64,000 nucleotides of DNA from contig MGLK01000012.1 of the NCBI GenBank assembly GCA_001794825.1, positions 16,476 to 80,475 on the forward strand, read 5' to 3'. Position numbers and translations under genes: made by a program. The notes beneath the pieces were generated by a model. It was not told where the DNA came from. It ran no database searches and was given only the letters and a program-made list of their open reading frames with translations. Numbering within the stretch: position 1 is the stretch's first letter; each line of letters opens with the position of its first letter. Origin of the DNA: Caulobacterales bacterium RIFCSPHIGHO2_01_FULL_70_19. GTDB lineage: Bacteria; Pseudomonadota; Alphaproteobacteria; Caulobacterales; Caulobacteraceae. Shown piece by piece: positions 27,110 through 35,419 of the stretch.

Positions 27110-28549
27110 TCGGATACTGTGCGGCGATTCGGGGACCGGTCTGGTAGGCCCCGCGGCCCCGCGGAGCAAGCGCGGCGGCCGGGACTGTGGACGACGGGAG
27201 GATCGCCCGGGTCAGCACCGCCAGGAACAGCACCCACGGCAGACCCTGGTGGGCCATCAGGATCGATTCCGACAGGCTGAGCACGAAGAAGGCCGCGAGG
27301 AAGCCGAGCGCCCACCAGCCCTCGCGCAGGCCGGCCCCGCCGCTGCGCAGGACCGTGACGACGGCGGTCAGCCCCATGAGGGTCCCGACCAGGACCGCCC
27401 CCGGCCAGCCCAGCTGGACCAGCAGGTCGATCCAGCCGTTGTGCGCGTTGGGCACCGGCCACTGGGTCTCCTTGCGCACCCAGTCGGCGGGGGCGGACTC
27501 GCCTTCGCGTCCCCAGAAGGCGCCGTAGCCGTAGCCGGTCCACGGCCGGTCGGCGACCTTGCGCATCAGGGCCTCCCAGATGTCGGTGCGGCCGGTCAGC
27601 GACGGGTCCTTGCCCAGCGCCTCCAGCACCGCCACCGAATGGGTCTCCCAGATCCAGACGCCCAGACCGGCCAGCACGACGGCGATCCAGATCGCCGCCA
27701 CCGAGAAGGCCGCGCCGCCGCGTCGCAGCGTCCAGAATCCTCCGACCAGACCGAGCCCGACCACCAGGCAGAGCAGGGAGGTCTTCGACTGGGTGGCCAG
27801 CACCAGCACCGCAGCGAGAAACAGGGAGATCGCCGGCAGGAGGCGGCGGGGATCGGGGGAGGCGAGGCAGGCGGCCGAGGCGGTGGCGCCGATGACCATC
27901 ACCGCGCCCATCTGGTTCTTCTCGTACCAGAGCCCGCGCCACAGGCCGGCGTTCTCGTACTGGTGCACCCCGATCTCGGGGAAGGCGAACACCGCGACGA
28001 GGCTGCCGACGGCCAGGACGAGAGACGTGTGCATCAGCAGCCGGGGCAGCCGGGCCCCGCGGAACACCGCGCCGAGATAGAGGGCGAAGCCGCAGCTGAT
28101 CGCCAGGGCGATGACCCGGCGCATGGTGGTGACGAAGTCGATCGACCAGTAGCGCGAGGCGAAGGCCAGGCCGATCACCGCCGCCATGGCCAGCATCGCC
28201 GGCCAGGCCCGCCACAGCCGGTCGACCCGATAGACCAGCAGGCCGGCGATGGCCGCATAGGCCGGAAGCCAGGCCAGCCGCAGGATGGGCGTCTCCTCCT
28301 GCGTCGGGGCGAACACCGGACCGATCAGGGCGCCCGTCATCATGGCGATGATCACGCCGCAGATCGCCGCCTCCCACCAGTGGGGGGCGGGGTCTGTCAG
28401 ACCAGCCGCTGGACGGGGCGCGTGCACGGCGCAAGGATTGAAGAAGGGGCTTAAGGAAGCGTTGGCGGCGCGCGCCGGCCATCCCTCCGCACCATCGCCA
28501 ACAGCAACGCTATCTTGTTCTAACTTATATGAAATCTACTTGGAGGTGC

Positions 28550-28574
28550 GGAACAACCAAGGGGGCGACACGCT
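28550..28574 (+). promoter_or_regulatory. Weak EcfG-type promoter candidate
   Basis: GGAAC, 16 bases, CGCT (consensus CGTT). It lies 25 bases before the DUF378 gene start, which leaves a short leader. Confidence 0.25.
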
Positions 28575-28599
28575 TGTCAGGCAACCAAGGAGGTTACCC

Positions 28600-28845
28600 A
28601 TGAAAGCGCTGAATCTCGTTACTCTCATCCTGCTGATCGTCGGCGGCCTCAACTGGGGTCTGGTCGGCGCCTTCGAATTCGATCTTGTCGCCGCCATCTT
28701 CGGCGAAGGCTCGGCGTTGTCGCGTCTGGTCTATGTGCTCGTCGGCCTGTCGGCCCTGTGGCAGATCATGCCCCTGATGAGCGCCTTCCGCATCGGCGAG
28801 GCCCATGCCGAGGCGGGTCACCGGACGACCGCCGCCCGCATGTAA
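28600..28845 (+). CDS. DUF378 family small membrane protein
   Basis: 81 residues. Two membrane helices: MKALNLVTLILLIVGGLNWG (the LNWGLVG pattern is the DUF378 hallmark) and LVYVLVGLSALWQI, then a polar His/Ala tail. AAGGAGGT sits before the ATG, the strongest ribosome binding site in this region. Upstream 28500-28550 is AT-rich by local standards and carries an EcfG-like site. A strong bidirectional terminator follows. Function unknown. Confidence 0.85.
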   Translation: MKALNLVTLILLIVGGLNWGLVGAFEFDLVAAIFGEGSALSRLVYVLVGLSALWQIMPLMSAFRIGEAHAEAGHRTTAARM

Positions 28846-28870
28846 GCGCGTTTCGACCGGAAGCGAGGAA

Positions 28871-28899
28871 AGGCCTGACCCCAGCGGGTCAGGCCTTTT
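28871..28899. terminator. Bidirectional rho-independent terminator
   Basis: AGGCCTGACCC-CAGC-GGGTCAGGCCT, 11 perfect pairs, with T-rich flanks on both strands. It separates the DUF378 gene (+) from uvrD (-), whose stop codon lies in the stem. Confidence 0.92.
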
Positions 28900-31210
28900 C
28901 CACGAAGGTGTCGATCACCTTCTTCTCCCCCGCCTTGTCGAAGGCCACGACCAGCTTGTTGCCCTCGATGGCGCGGACGTGGCCGTAGCCGAATTTCTGG
29001 TGGAAGACGCGATCGCCCTTCGCCCAGCCTGAGCCCGCCTTCGGATCGGCCGTGGCGATCAGGCGCCCGTCGCCCTCGATCAGGGTGTGGCGCGCCGGGC
29101 GGTCGGCGGGCGCGCGGGCGGCGGTGAAGGACTGGGCCCGCTTCCAGCCCGGGGAGGAATAGCCCGATCCGAAGCTCGGGGCCTCGTCCCAGCGCGACTT
29201 CGCCTCCTTCATGCCGGCCGAGGCGCCGTAGTAGCCGGTCTCCGACTGGGCCTCGACGTGGTCGTGGGGCAGTTCGTCGACGAAGCGGCTGGGCAGCTGG
29301 CTGGTCCAGCGCCCGTAGACGAGGCGGTTGGCGGCGAAGCTGATGCGCGCGTCCTGCTTGGCCCGGGTCACGCCGACATAGGCGAGGCGGCGTTCCTCCT
29401 CGAGACCCTTCTCGCCCTTCTCGTCGATGCTGCGCTGGCTGGGGAAGACGCCTTCCTCCCAACCCGGCAGGAAGACGAGCGGGAACTCCAGTCCCTTGGC
29501 ACCGTGCAGGGTCATGATCTGCACCGAATCCGCGCTGTCGCCGCGGTCGAGGTCCATGACCAGGGACACGTGTTCGAGGTAGGCGGTCAGGCTGTCGAAG
29601 GCCTGCATCGACTGGACCAGCTCCTTGAGGTTGTCGAGCCGCGTCTGGCCGCTGGTCCGGTCGGCCTTCTGCATGTCGGTGTAGCCGCTCTCCTCCAGCA
29701 CCAGCTCGGTCAGCTCCCAGTGCGGGATCTCGGGCGCGCGGGCCCGCCAGCGGTCGAGGTCGCGCACGAAGTTCGACAGGGCGGTGCGGGTGCGCGCCTG
29801 CAGCTCGTCCGTGCCGAGCAGGGCGCGCACCGCCTGCATCGCCGAGACGCCGTTCTCGCGGGCGATGGTCAGAATCTTCTGCACGCTGGTGTCGCCGATG
29901 CCCCGCTTGGGCACGTTGACGATGCGCTCGAAGGCGAGATCGTCGTCCTCGGACAGGATCAGCCGCAGATAGGCGTGGGCGTCGCGGATCTCGGCCCGTT
30001 CGAAGAAGCGCGGGCCGCCGATCACCGTGTACGGGATGGCCAGCATGACGAAGCGTTCCTCGAACGCCCGCATCTGGAAGGAGGCCCGGACCAGCACGGC
30101 CATGTCGCTGTATTTCAGGCCGGCCCGCTTCGCCGTCTCGATCTCGTCGGCGATCAGCCGGGCCTCGGCCTCGCCGTCCCAGACGCCGCGCACGCGGACC
30201 TTGTCGCCCGAGGTCTCTTCGGTCCACAGGGTCTTGCCCAGGCGGCCGCGGTTGGCGCTGATCAGGCCCGAGGCGGCCCCGAGGATGTGGTGGGTCGAGC
30301 GATAGTTGCGCTCCAGCCGGATCACCTTCGCGCCCGGGAAGTCGCGTTCGAAGCGCAGGATGTTGTCCACCTCGGCCCCGCGCCAGCCGTAGATCGACTG
30401 GTCGTCGTCGCCGACGCAGCAGACGTTGCCGGTGGAGGCGGTCAGCAGGCGCAGCCACAGGTACTGGCCGACGTTGGTGTCCTGGTATTCGTCGACCAGG
30501 ATGTAGCGGAAGCGGCGGCGATATTCCTCGGCGATATCCGCGTGTTTCGACAATATGGTCAGGTTGTGCAGCAGCAGGTCGCCGAAGTCGCAGGCGTTCA
30601 GGCTGGCCAGCCGCGCCTGATAGGCGGCGTAGAGCGCGTGTCCCTTGCCGTTGGCGAAGTCCTCGCTCGGGGGCAGCTTCTCGGGCGTCCAGCCGCGGTT
30701 CTTCCAGTGGTCGATCAGGCCGCTCAGCGAGCGCGGCGTCCACCGCTTGGTGTCGAGGTTCGCCGCCTCCAGAAGCTGTTTGCAGACCCGCTCCTGGTCG
30801 TCGGTGTCGAGGATGGTGAAGGTCGATTTCAGCCCGACCAGCTCGGCGTGCCGCCTCAGGATCTGCGCCGCCACCGAGTGGAAGGTGCCCAGCCAGCGCA
30901 GCCCCTCGGCGGACGGTCCGATCAGGTGGGTGATCCGCTCGCGCATCTCGCGCGCGGCCTTGTTGGTGAAGGTCACCGCCAGCAGCTCCCACGGCCGCGC
31001 CCGCCCGGTGGCGAGGATGTGCGCCAGCCGGGTGGTCAGCACCCGGGTCTTGCCCGTGCCGGCGCCGGCCAGCACCAGCACCGGCCCCTCCGTCGTTTCC
31101 ACCGCCTCGCGCTGCTCGGGGTTGAGGCCGGACAGGTAGTCGGGCGCCGCCCCCGCAGGAGGGCGGGCGCGCGCGAGGTCGGAGATGCGGGGAGGAGGTG
31201 AATCGGTCAT
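28889..31210 (-). CDS. uvrD: UvrD/PcrA-type DNA helicase
   Basis: 773 residues, superfamily 1A 3'-5' helicase for excision and mismatch repair or replication fork maintenance. Walker A LAGAGTGKTRVLTTR near residue 46, VTFTNKAAREM, VDEYQDTNVGQY, GDDDQSIYGWRGA, YRSTHHIL and VMTLHGAKGLEF-type motifs (IMTLHGAKGLE), plus the VGVTRAK motif. The C-terminal 40 residues form the Tudor-like PcrA domain (VFHQKFGYGHVRAIEGNK). The upstream start at 31282 is not conserved in character; MTDSPPPRIS at 31210 is preferred. uvrD versus pcrA naming is a matter of convention here. Confidence 0.95.
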   Translation of the reverse strand: MTDSPPPRISDLARARPPAGAAPDYLSGLNPEQREAVETTEGPVLVLAGAGTGKTRVLTTRLAHILATGRARPWELLAVTFTNKAAREMRERITHLIGPSAEGLRWLGTFHSVAAQILRRHAELVGLKSTFTILDTDDQERVCKQLLEAANLDTKRWTPRSLSGLIDHWKNRGWTPEKLPPSEDFANGKGHALYAAYQARLASLNACDFGDLLLHNLTILSKHADIAEEYRRRFRYILVDEYQDTNVGQYLWLRLLTASTGNVCCVGDDDQSIYGWRGAEVDNILRFERDFPGAKVIRLERNYRSTHHILGAASGLISANRGRLGKTLWTEETSGDKVRVRGVWDGEAEARLIADEIETAKRAGLKYSDMAVLVRASFQMRAFEERFVMLAIPYTVIGGPRFFERAEIRDAHAYLRLILSEDDDLAFERIVNVPKRGIGDTSVQKILTIARENGVSAMQAVRALLGTDELQARTRTALSNFVRDLDRWRARAPEIPHWELTELVLEESGYTDMQKADRTSGQTRLDNLKELVQSMQAFDSLTAYLEHVSLVMDLDRGDSADSVQIMTLHGAKGLEFPLVFLPGWEEGVFPSQRSIDEKGEKGLEEERRLAYVGVTRAKQDARISFAANRLVYGRWTSQLPSRFVDELPHDHVEAQSETGYYGASAGMKEAKSRWDEAPSFGSGYSSPGWKRAQSFTAARAPADRPARHTLIEGDGRLIATADPKAGSGWAKGDRVFHQKFGYGHVRAIEGNKLVVAFDKAGEKKVIDTFVEKA

Positions 31211-31272
31211 CGGAGCCGACGGAACATAAGGAGCACGCGCCGGCTTGTCAGCCGCCGTCCGACGCTCTGTCC

Positions 31273-31299
31273 GGAACCGCAACGGCCACGCCTCCGTTT
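31273..31299 (+). promoter_or_regulatory. EcfG-type (general stress) promoter, best match in window
   Basis: GGAAC, 17 bases, CGTTT, an exact match to the alphaproteobacterial EcfG consensus. The downstream ATG is 36 bases after the -10 element. Confidence 0.6.
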
Positions 31300-31335
31300 G
31301 GTCGCCCGACAGGGTCCCACAGGAGGCTTCGATTC

Positions 31336-31539
31336 ATGGCTGACAACATCAACAACAACACGGGCGGCGGCGGCAACGCCGGCATGGCCTTCATCATCGG
31401 CGCCGTGGTCGTGGTCCTCGCCATCGTCGCCTACTTCGTGTTCGCCGGCGGCTTCGGCGGCGGCGAGAAGGACGTCAACGTCGACGTGGACCTGCCGGAA
31501 GTGTCGGCGCCCTCCGTCCCGGCGCCTGCGGAAGGCTGA
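31336..31539 (+). CDS. Small single-pass membrane protein with acidic tail, copy 1
   Basis: 67 residues. A Gly/Asn-rich N-terminus, one helix (MAFIIGAVVVVLAIVAYFVF), then an acidic tail (KDVNVDVDLPEVSAPSVPAP). The tail resembles that of the next gene product (DVDIDVDVPTPELP), so the two are tandem paralogues. AGGAGGCTTCGATTC precedes the ATG. An EcfG-type promoter lies upstream, hence it is probably induced by general stress. Three bases separate it from the next gene. Function unknown. Confidence 0.8.
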   Translation: MADNINNNTGGGGNAGMAFIIGAVVVVLAIVAYFVFAGGFGGGEKDVNVDVDLPEVSAPSVPAPAEG

Positions 31540-31542
31540 CCG

Positions 31543-31869
31543 ATGACCGACCCCAACGTTCCGCCCCCGGACGACCGTCGCCCCGAGGTGGTGCATCACA
31601 CCACCATCAACAACCCGCCGGAGCGCCGCGGCGGAGGCGGCGCCTGGGTGGCCTTTCTCGTCGGCGGCCTGATCGTCGTGCTGGTGATCATCGTCGTGTT
31701 CATGCTGTCGAACGGGCGCGTCGATACGCCGAACCCGACCGACGTGGACATCGACGTCGACGTGCCGACGCCGGAGCTGCCTCGCGCGCCGGAGCTTCCG
31801 GACCTTCCGAACCCGCCGCCGGTGGAGCCGCCGACCCTGCCCGAGCCGGGTCCCGCCCCGGCCGAGTGA
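31543..31869 (+). CDS. Small single-pass membrane protein with acidic Pro-rich tail, copy 2
   Basis: 108 residues. A polar N-terminus (VVHHTTINNPPERR), one helix (WVAFLVGGLIVVLVIIVVFML), then Asp-Val repeats and a Pro/Glu-rich tail that looks extended. Shares the DVDIDVDVP motif and topology with the upstream gene, which it follows by three bases. Likely operon under the EcfG-type promoter. Function unknown. Confidence 0.8.
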   Translation: MTDPNVPPPDDRRPEVVHHTTINNPPERRGGGGAWVAFLVGGLIVVLVIIVVFMLSNGRVDTPNPTDVDIDVDVPTPELPRAPELPDLPNPPPVEPPTLPEPGPAPAE

Positions 31870-31872
31870 GGC

Positions 31873-32589
31873 TCAGCGCAGGGCGTAGCGAATGGTGGTG
31901 ACGACCCGGACCTTCTTGTCGGGGGTCTGGCGTTCGTCGCCGCTTTCGTCGCGGGCGAGAATCTCGAAATAGCCCTGCGAGGCCTCGCGGATCGCGCCCA
32001 CGCCCGTGCCGGAGTCCTTGGCGAACTGCTCGGCGCCCGAGCGGGCCGAGGCGGTGGCCTCGGCGATCATCGCCGGCCGCACCTCGTTCAGTCGGGTGAA
32101 GATGTAGCTGGGTCCGCTGAAGTCCTGCAGCACCACGCCCTGGCGGATCAGGTCGTTCAGCGCCCGGGTGGTGTTCTGCACCCGGTCCACGTCGCTGGTG
32201 CGGACGATCACGGTCTGGGCGAGGATGAAGCGGGGCCCCTGGTCCTGGCTGCCGTACTCACGGGCGCGCCGATCGGCGACCTCCAGTCGGCCGAGGGTGA
32301 CGGCGTCGGCCGGATAGCCCTGTTGCGCCAGGAACCGGCGCACGATGGCGAGATCGCCGTCGATCCGCGCCTGCACTTCCGACAGGACCTCGCCCGACGC
32401 CGTGAATCGCACCGGCAGGATGGCGAGGTCCGCCCTGACGTCCCGCTCGGCGAGGCCCCGGACGCTGACGGTCCGGTCTCCCACGCGGGCGTTGACCAGA
32501 CCCTGGCCGACGAGGGCGCCGCCTCCGATCATGCCCACCGCCAGCAGGCCGCCGAACACCGCGGCGGGGATCAGTCGATTGTCGGTCAT
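31873..32589 (-). CDS. SIMPL domain protein (DUF541, oxidative-stress family)
   Basis: 238 residues. An N-terminal membrane anchor (AAVFGGLLAVGMIGGGALVGQ) is followed by the SIMPL domain: VSVRGLAERDVRADLAILPV, LAIVRRFLAQQGYPADAVTLG, and two further repeats ending in VRVVTTIRYALR. Family members are periplasmic or membrane-anchored and linked to oxidative stress or envelope function in Brucella and E. coli. The start at MTDNRLIPAAV is preferred; an extra ten-residue in-frame start exists. Convergent with the upstream pair. Confidence 0.88.
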   Translation of the reverse strand: MTDNRLIPAAVFGGLLAVGMIGGGALVGQGLVNARVGDRTVSVRGLAERDVRADLAILPVRFTASGEVLSEVQARIDGDLAIVRRFLAQQGYPADAVTLGRLEVADRRAREYGSQDQGPRFILAQTVIVRTSDVDRVQNTTRALNDLIRQGVVLQDFSGPSYIFTRLNEVRPAMIAEATASARSGAEQFAKDSGTGVGAIREASQGYFEILARDESGDERQTPDKKVRVVTTIRYALR

Positions 32590-32631
32590 GGCGCGCCTCC
32601 CGAGGTCACCATGCGCCAACCCCGGCGCCTG

Positions 32632-32868
32632 TCAATCGGCTGACTCATGTTCGGCGAAGGAGCGGTCGCCGCCGGCCCACGCCAGCGCCAGCAGCCGGCA
32701 CGAGGAGGCGAGGGGAATGCGCCCGCGGCGCTCGTCGATCCGCTTCATCAGCGCCGCGTGGCCCAGACCCATGTGCGCGCCGATTTCGTCCAGCACGGCC
32801 CAGAATTCGGGCTCCAGCGCCACCGAGGTGGCGTGGCCGGACAGGGAGACGGAGCGCTTCCTCAACAT
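32632..32868 (-). CDS. Ribbon-helix-helix domain protein (RHH_4 type)
   Basis: 78 residues. The first 60 match a bacterial ribbon-helix-helix: RSVSLSGHATSVALEPEFWA as strand plus first helix, then GLGHAALMKRIDERRGRIPL and SSCRLLALAW. Homologues occur beside sspB and fumC in other alphaproteobacteria. It faces away from the Coq4-family gene across a perfect 15-base palindrome that is a natural operator candidate. GTG/ATG choice: the ATG at 32868 follows the DNA of the palindrome. Confidence 0.8.
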   Translation of the reverse strand: MLRKRSVSLSGHATSVALEPEFWAVLDEIGAHMGLGHAALMKRIDERRGRIPLASSCRLLALAWAGGDRSFAEHESAD

Positions 32869-32907
32869 GGTCGACAAGCCTAGCCGAAGGCGGCGGCGGG
32901 GGCGAAT

Positions 32908-32922
32908 GTGAACAGTGTTCAC
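32908..32922. promoter_or_regulatory. Perfect palindrome between RHH and Coq4 genes
   Basis: GTGAACAGTGTTCAC, seven-base arms around one central base. It overlaps a candidate -35 (TTCACC, 32918-32923) that is 17 bases from TATCAT (32941-32946), the likely promoter of the Coq4-family gene. Confidence 0.55.
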
Positions 32923-32967
32923 CTGAGACGGCGTCCGCGCTATCATGGCGGCGACAGGATCGCTTCC

Positions 32968-33717
32968 ATGACCGCCGCCGACGTCGAATTCACCCGCCTC
33001 CGCCCGCAACGGCTCGAACCTCTCAAGGCGCTGCGCGCCTTTCGTCGACTGGCGCGCGACAAGGAGGACACCGCCCAGGTGTTCGAGATCATGCGCGCCC
33101 TGTCGGGTCGCTCCCTGCGGCGCGGCTACGACCGCATGCTGAAGACCATGGAGGGCGGCCGCCAGGCCTTCCTGCGCGAGGAGCTGGCGGAGAAGCTGGA
33201 CGATCCCGCCTGGCTGGCCCGCTTCGGGCCGGGCACGGTCGGCGCCGCCTACCGCGAATTCCGAGAAGCTCGGGGCTTCACCGCCGAGGGCCTGGCCATG
33301 GAGTCGCGCAAGGTCGCGCCGCTGGCCGACGCGCCGCACCCGGTGATCTGGTACACCCGGCGCGTCCGCGACGTGCATGACGTCTGGCACGTGCTGACCG
33401 GCTACGAAACGGACGCCCTGGGCGAGGCCTGCGTCGTCGCCTTCTCCTACGCCCAGACCGGCAATCTCGGCTTCGCCTTCATCGGGCTCGGCGCGGCGGC
33501 GGAGATCCGCAAGGAGAACCGCGCGGTGCCGGCCTTCCGCGCCGTATTGCAGGCGCACCGTCTCGGTCGCGAGGCGCGCTGGCTGCCGGCGCTGGACTAC
33601 GAAGCCCTGCTGGAGCTGCCGCTGGAGGAGGCCCGACGCCTTCTCCGGCTGCGTCGGCCGACGGTCTACGATTCGGTGCCCGCGGGCGTCCGCCAGGCCC
33701 TCAAGCTGCGCGGCTGA
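32968..33717 (+). CDS. Coq4-family protein (ubiquinone biosynthesis type)
   Basis: 249 residues. The Coq4 metal motif HDxxHx11E is present: His137 and His141 in VHDVWHVLTGYETDALGE. Coq4 organises or acts in late ubiquinone biosynthesis in eukaryotes; the bacterial family is less studied. Other features: AESRK-type helix and SYAQTGNLGFAF. The start at 32968 follows the promoter-like TATCAT. No other coq or ubi gene is in the window. Its expression may be controlled by the adjacent RHH protein. Confidence 0.85.
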   Translation: MTAADVEFTRLRPQRLEPLKALRAFRRLARDKEDTAQVFEIMRALSGRSLRRGYDRMLKTMEGGRQAFLREELAEKLDDPAWLARFGPGTVGAAYREFREARGFTAEGLAMESRKVAPLADAPHPVIWYTRRVRDVHDVWHVLTGYETDALGEACVVAFSYAQTGNLGFAFIGLGAAAEIRKENRAVPAFRAVLQAHRLGREARWLPALDYEALLELPLEEARRLLRLRRPTVYDSVPAGVRQALKLRG

Positions 33718-33806
33718 CGGCGCTTTCCCGACCTATAAGGGCGCCTTGTGAGCAACGCCGGAATCCTCGGCTTGCGCCGGCTGACGCGCCGGGCCACTTG
33801 GCGGGT

Positions 33807-34751
33807 ATGACCGCGCCGTCCGACTCGCTCGCGCCGCCCAAGGCTCCCGGCCTGTCCCGGGCGACCCTGCTGGCGATCGGCGGCGTCGCCCTCTGCGCCG
33901 TCATCTGGGGCACCACCTGGTACGCCATCACCCTGCAGCTGGGGACGGTGGCCCCGCTCGCCTCCATCGTCTGGCGGTTCGGCCTCGCGGCCGTCCTGAT
34001 CTTCGCCGGCTGCCTGGTCACCCGCCGGTCGCTCCGGCTGACGCGCAACCAGCACCTGGCGGCCCTAGGGCAAGGGGTGTTCGCCTTCTCGATCAGCTAC
34101 AGCTTCACCTACGCGGCCGAGGGACGCATTGCCTCGGCGGTGGTGGCGGTGATCTTCGCGTCGCTCGCCTTCCTCAACCTGATCCTGTTTCGCCTCGCGG
34201 CGCGCCAGCGCTCGGCCCTGGCGGCGTGGGGCGGAGCCCTGCTCGGCGTCGTCGGGGTGGCTGTGCTGTCCGGTTCGGAGGTGTTGTCCGGCGGTCTGAC
34301 GGGGGCCAGCGCCGCCGGGGTCGGCTTCGCCTTCACTGCGGTGATCGCCTCGGCCTTCGGCAACTACTTCGCCTGGCGCGGCCAGGAGGCCGGCTCGGCG
34401 GTGATCCCCTCGACGGCCTGGGCGATGGCCTACGGGACGGGGGTGCTGGCGCTCTACGGCCTGGCCACCGGCGTGGAATGGTCGATCGAACCGACGGCGG
34501 CCTATCTCGGCTCGCTGCTCTATCTGTCGGTGTTCGGCTCGGTGATCGCCTTCGTGGTCTACTTCGGCATCGCACGGAGCCGCGGCTACGCCTTGGCCAG
34601 CTACATCTCGGCCCTGACGCCGCCCATCGCCATGCTGGTCTCCGTCCTCTTCGAGCACGCCCGCTTCGGCTGGCTGGCGCTCGCAGGCCTCGCGCTGGTG
34701 CTGGCGGGCCAGGTGCTGATGATCCGGGCGCCGCGCGTGTCGGCGGCCTAG
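33807..34751 (+). CDS. EamA-family transporter (DMT superfamily)
   Basis: 314 residues in ten helices as two EamA repeats. The first begins AIGGVALCAVIWGTTWYAIT and the second GVGFAFTAVIASAFGNYFAW, with the pseudo-repeat SYISALTPPIAMLVSVLFEH near the end. Such proteins export amino acids or metabolites. The ATG at 33807 is preferred over a TTG three codons earlier. Its stop shares the CTAG tetranucleotide with the convergent 52-residue gene. Confidence 0.9.
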   Translation: MTAPSDSLAPPKAPGLSRATLLAIGGVALCAVIWGTTWYAITLQLGTVAPLASIVWRFGLAAVLIFAGCLVTRRSLRLTRNQHLAALGQGVFAFSISYSFTYAAEGRIASAVVAVIFASLAFLNLILFRLAARQRSALAAWGGALLGVVGVAVLSGSEVLSGGLTGASAAGVGFAFTAVIASAFGNYFAWRGQEAGSAVIPSTAWAMAYGTGVLALYGLATGVEWSIEPTAAYLGSLLYLSVFGSVIAFVVYFGIARSRGYALASYISALTPPIAMLVSVLFEHARFGWLALAGLALVLAGQVLMIRAPRVSAA

Positions 34752-34906
34752 AACCAGCCCTTCTTCGCCGGCTTCGGCGGCGGCCGGCCCTCGGCCTTCG
34801 CGAGCGCCTCGGCCTCCCTGCGCCTGCGGGTTTCCTGCACCCGGATGGCGATCAGCATGGGGATCAGGCCGCGCTGCAGGCGGCGTTTCTCTTCACGCGA
34901 GGTCAT
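34748..34906 (-). CDS. Small basic protein, unknown
   Basis: 52 residues, strongly basic (MTSREEKRRLQRGLIPMLI at the start, KPAKKGWF at the end). Homologues of similar size occur next to DUF4169 genes in alphaproteobacteria as I recall the arrangement, which is inference. It overlaps the 3' end of the DUF4169 gene by 14 bases and shares CTAG with the EamA stop. Confidence 0.5.
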   Translation of the reverse strand: MTSREEKRRLQRGLIPMLIAIRVQETRRRREAEALAKAEGRPPPKPAKKGWF

Positions 34907-35084
34907 CCCCGTCCTCCCGCCTCGCGCCATCCAGCAGGCGCGCCGCCCGCCGGCGTTCCGACTCCGTCTGCGCGCGCTCCGCCTTCGTGCGGCCGTGGGT
35001 GGCGCGATTGGCGGCGGCCGTCGCCCTGGCGGCGGCCTTCGCCCGATCCTTGCGCGCCCGGTTCAGATTGACGACCTCGCCCAT
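34893..35084 (-). CDS. DUF4169 family small protein
   Basis: 63 residues. Begins MGEVVNLNRARKDRAKAAAR and continues with NRATHGRTKAERA, the DUF4169 pattern. Basic and Ala-rich, with no membrane segment. GGAGGGGGC lies before the ATG at 35084; six upstream codons are possible but less likely. DUF4169 genes usually sit near fumC and sspB in alphaproteobacteria. fumC starts 1.7 kb away here and sspB lies 4 kb beyond, consistent with that neighbourhood. Function unknown. Confidence 0.8.
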   Translation of the reverse strand: MGEVVNLNRARKDRAKAAARATAAANRATHGRTKAERAQTESERRRAARLLDGARREDGDDLA

Positions 35085-35155
35085 GCCCCCTCCGCGATGC
35101 AACCGGCGCCGGGCCGGATGGTTTTCCCGGACATCCCCTTCGTCCGGAGCGCTTC

Positions 35156-35389
35156 ATGGTAGACCCCTCCGCCATTCGCGAACACCTCGAAGTCGTCGGC
35201 TCCGATGGCGAGCACGTCGGTCGCGTCGACCATGTCCACGGCGACGTGATCGAACTTGCGAAGCTCGACCTCGCCGCCGGCCTGAAGCACCACATGATCC
35301 CGCTCAGCTGGGTCGATCATGTCGACGAGCACGTGCACCTCAACCTCACCCGGGACGAAGCCCGGGCGCGGTGGCAGGAGAAACGCTGA
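35156..35389 (+). CDS. DUF2171 family protein
   Basis: 77 residues. VVGSDGEHVGRVDHVHGDVI followed by HHMIPLSWVDHVDEHVHLNL is the DUF2171 layout (a PRC-barrel-like small fold). His-rich. GGAG occurs nine bases before the ATG. It points away from the DUF4169 gene. Function unknown. Confidence 0.8.
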   Translation: MVDPSAIREHLEVVGSDGEHVGRVDHVHGDVIELAKLDLAAGLKHHMIPLSWVDHVDEHVHLNLTRDEARARWQEKR

Positions 35390-35419
35390 CGCGTCCGGCC
35401 GCAAACCGGCGGCAGGCGC

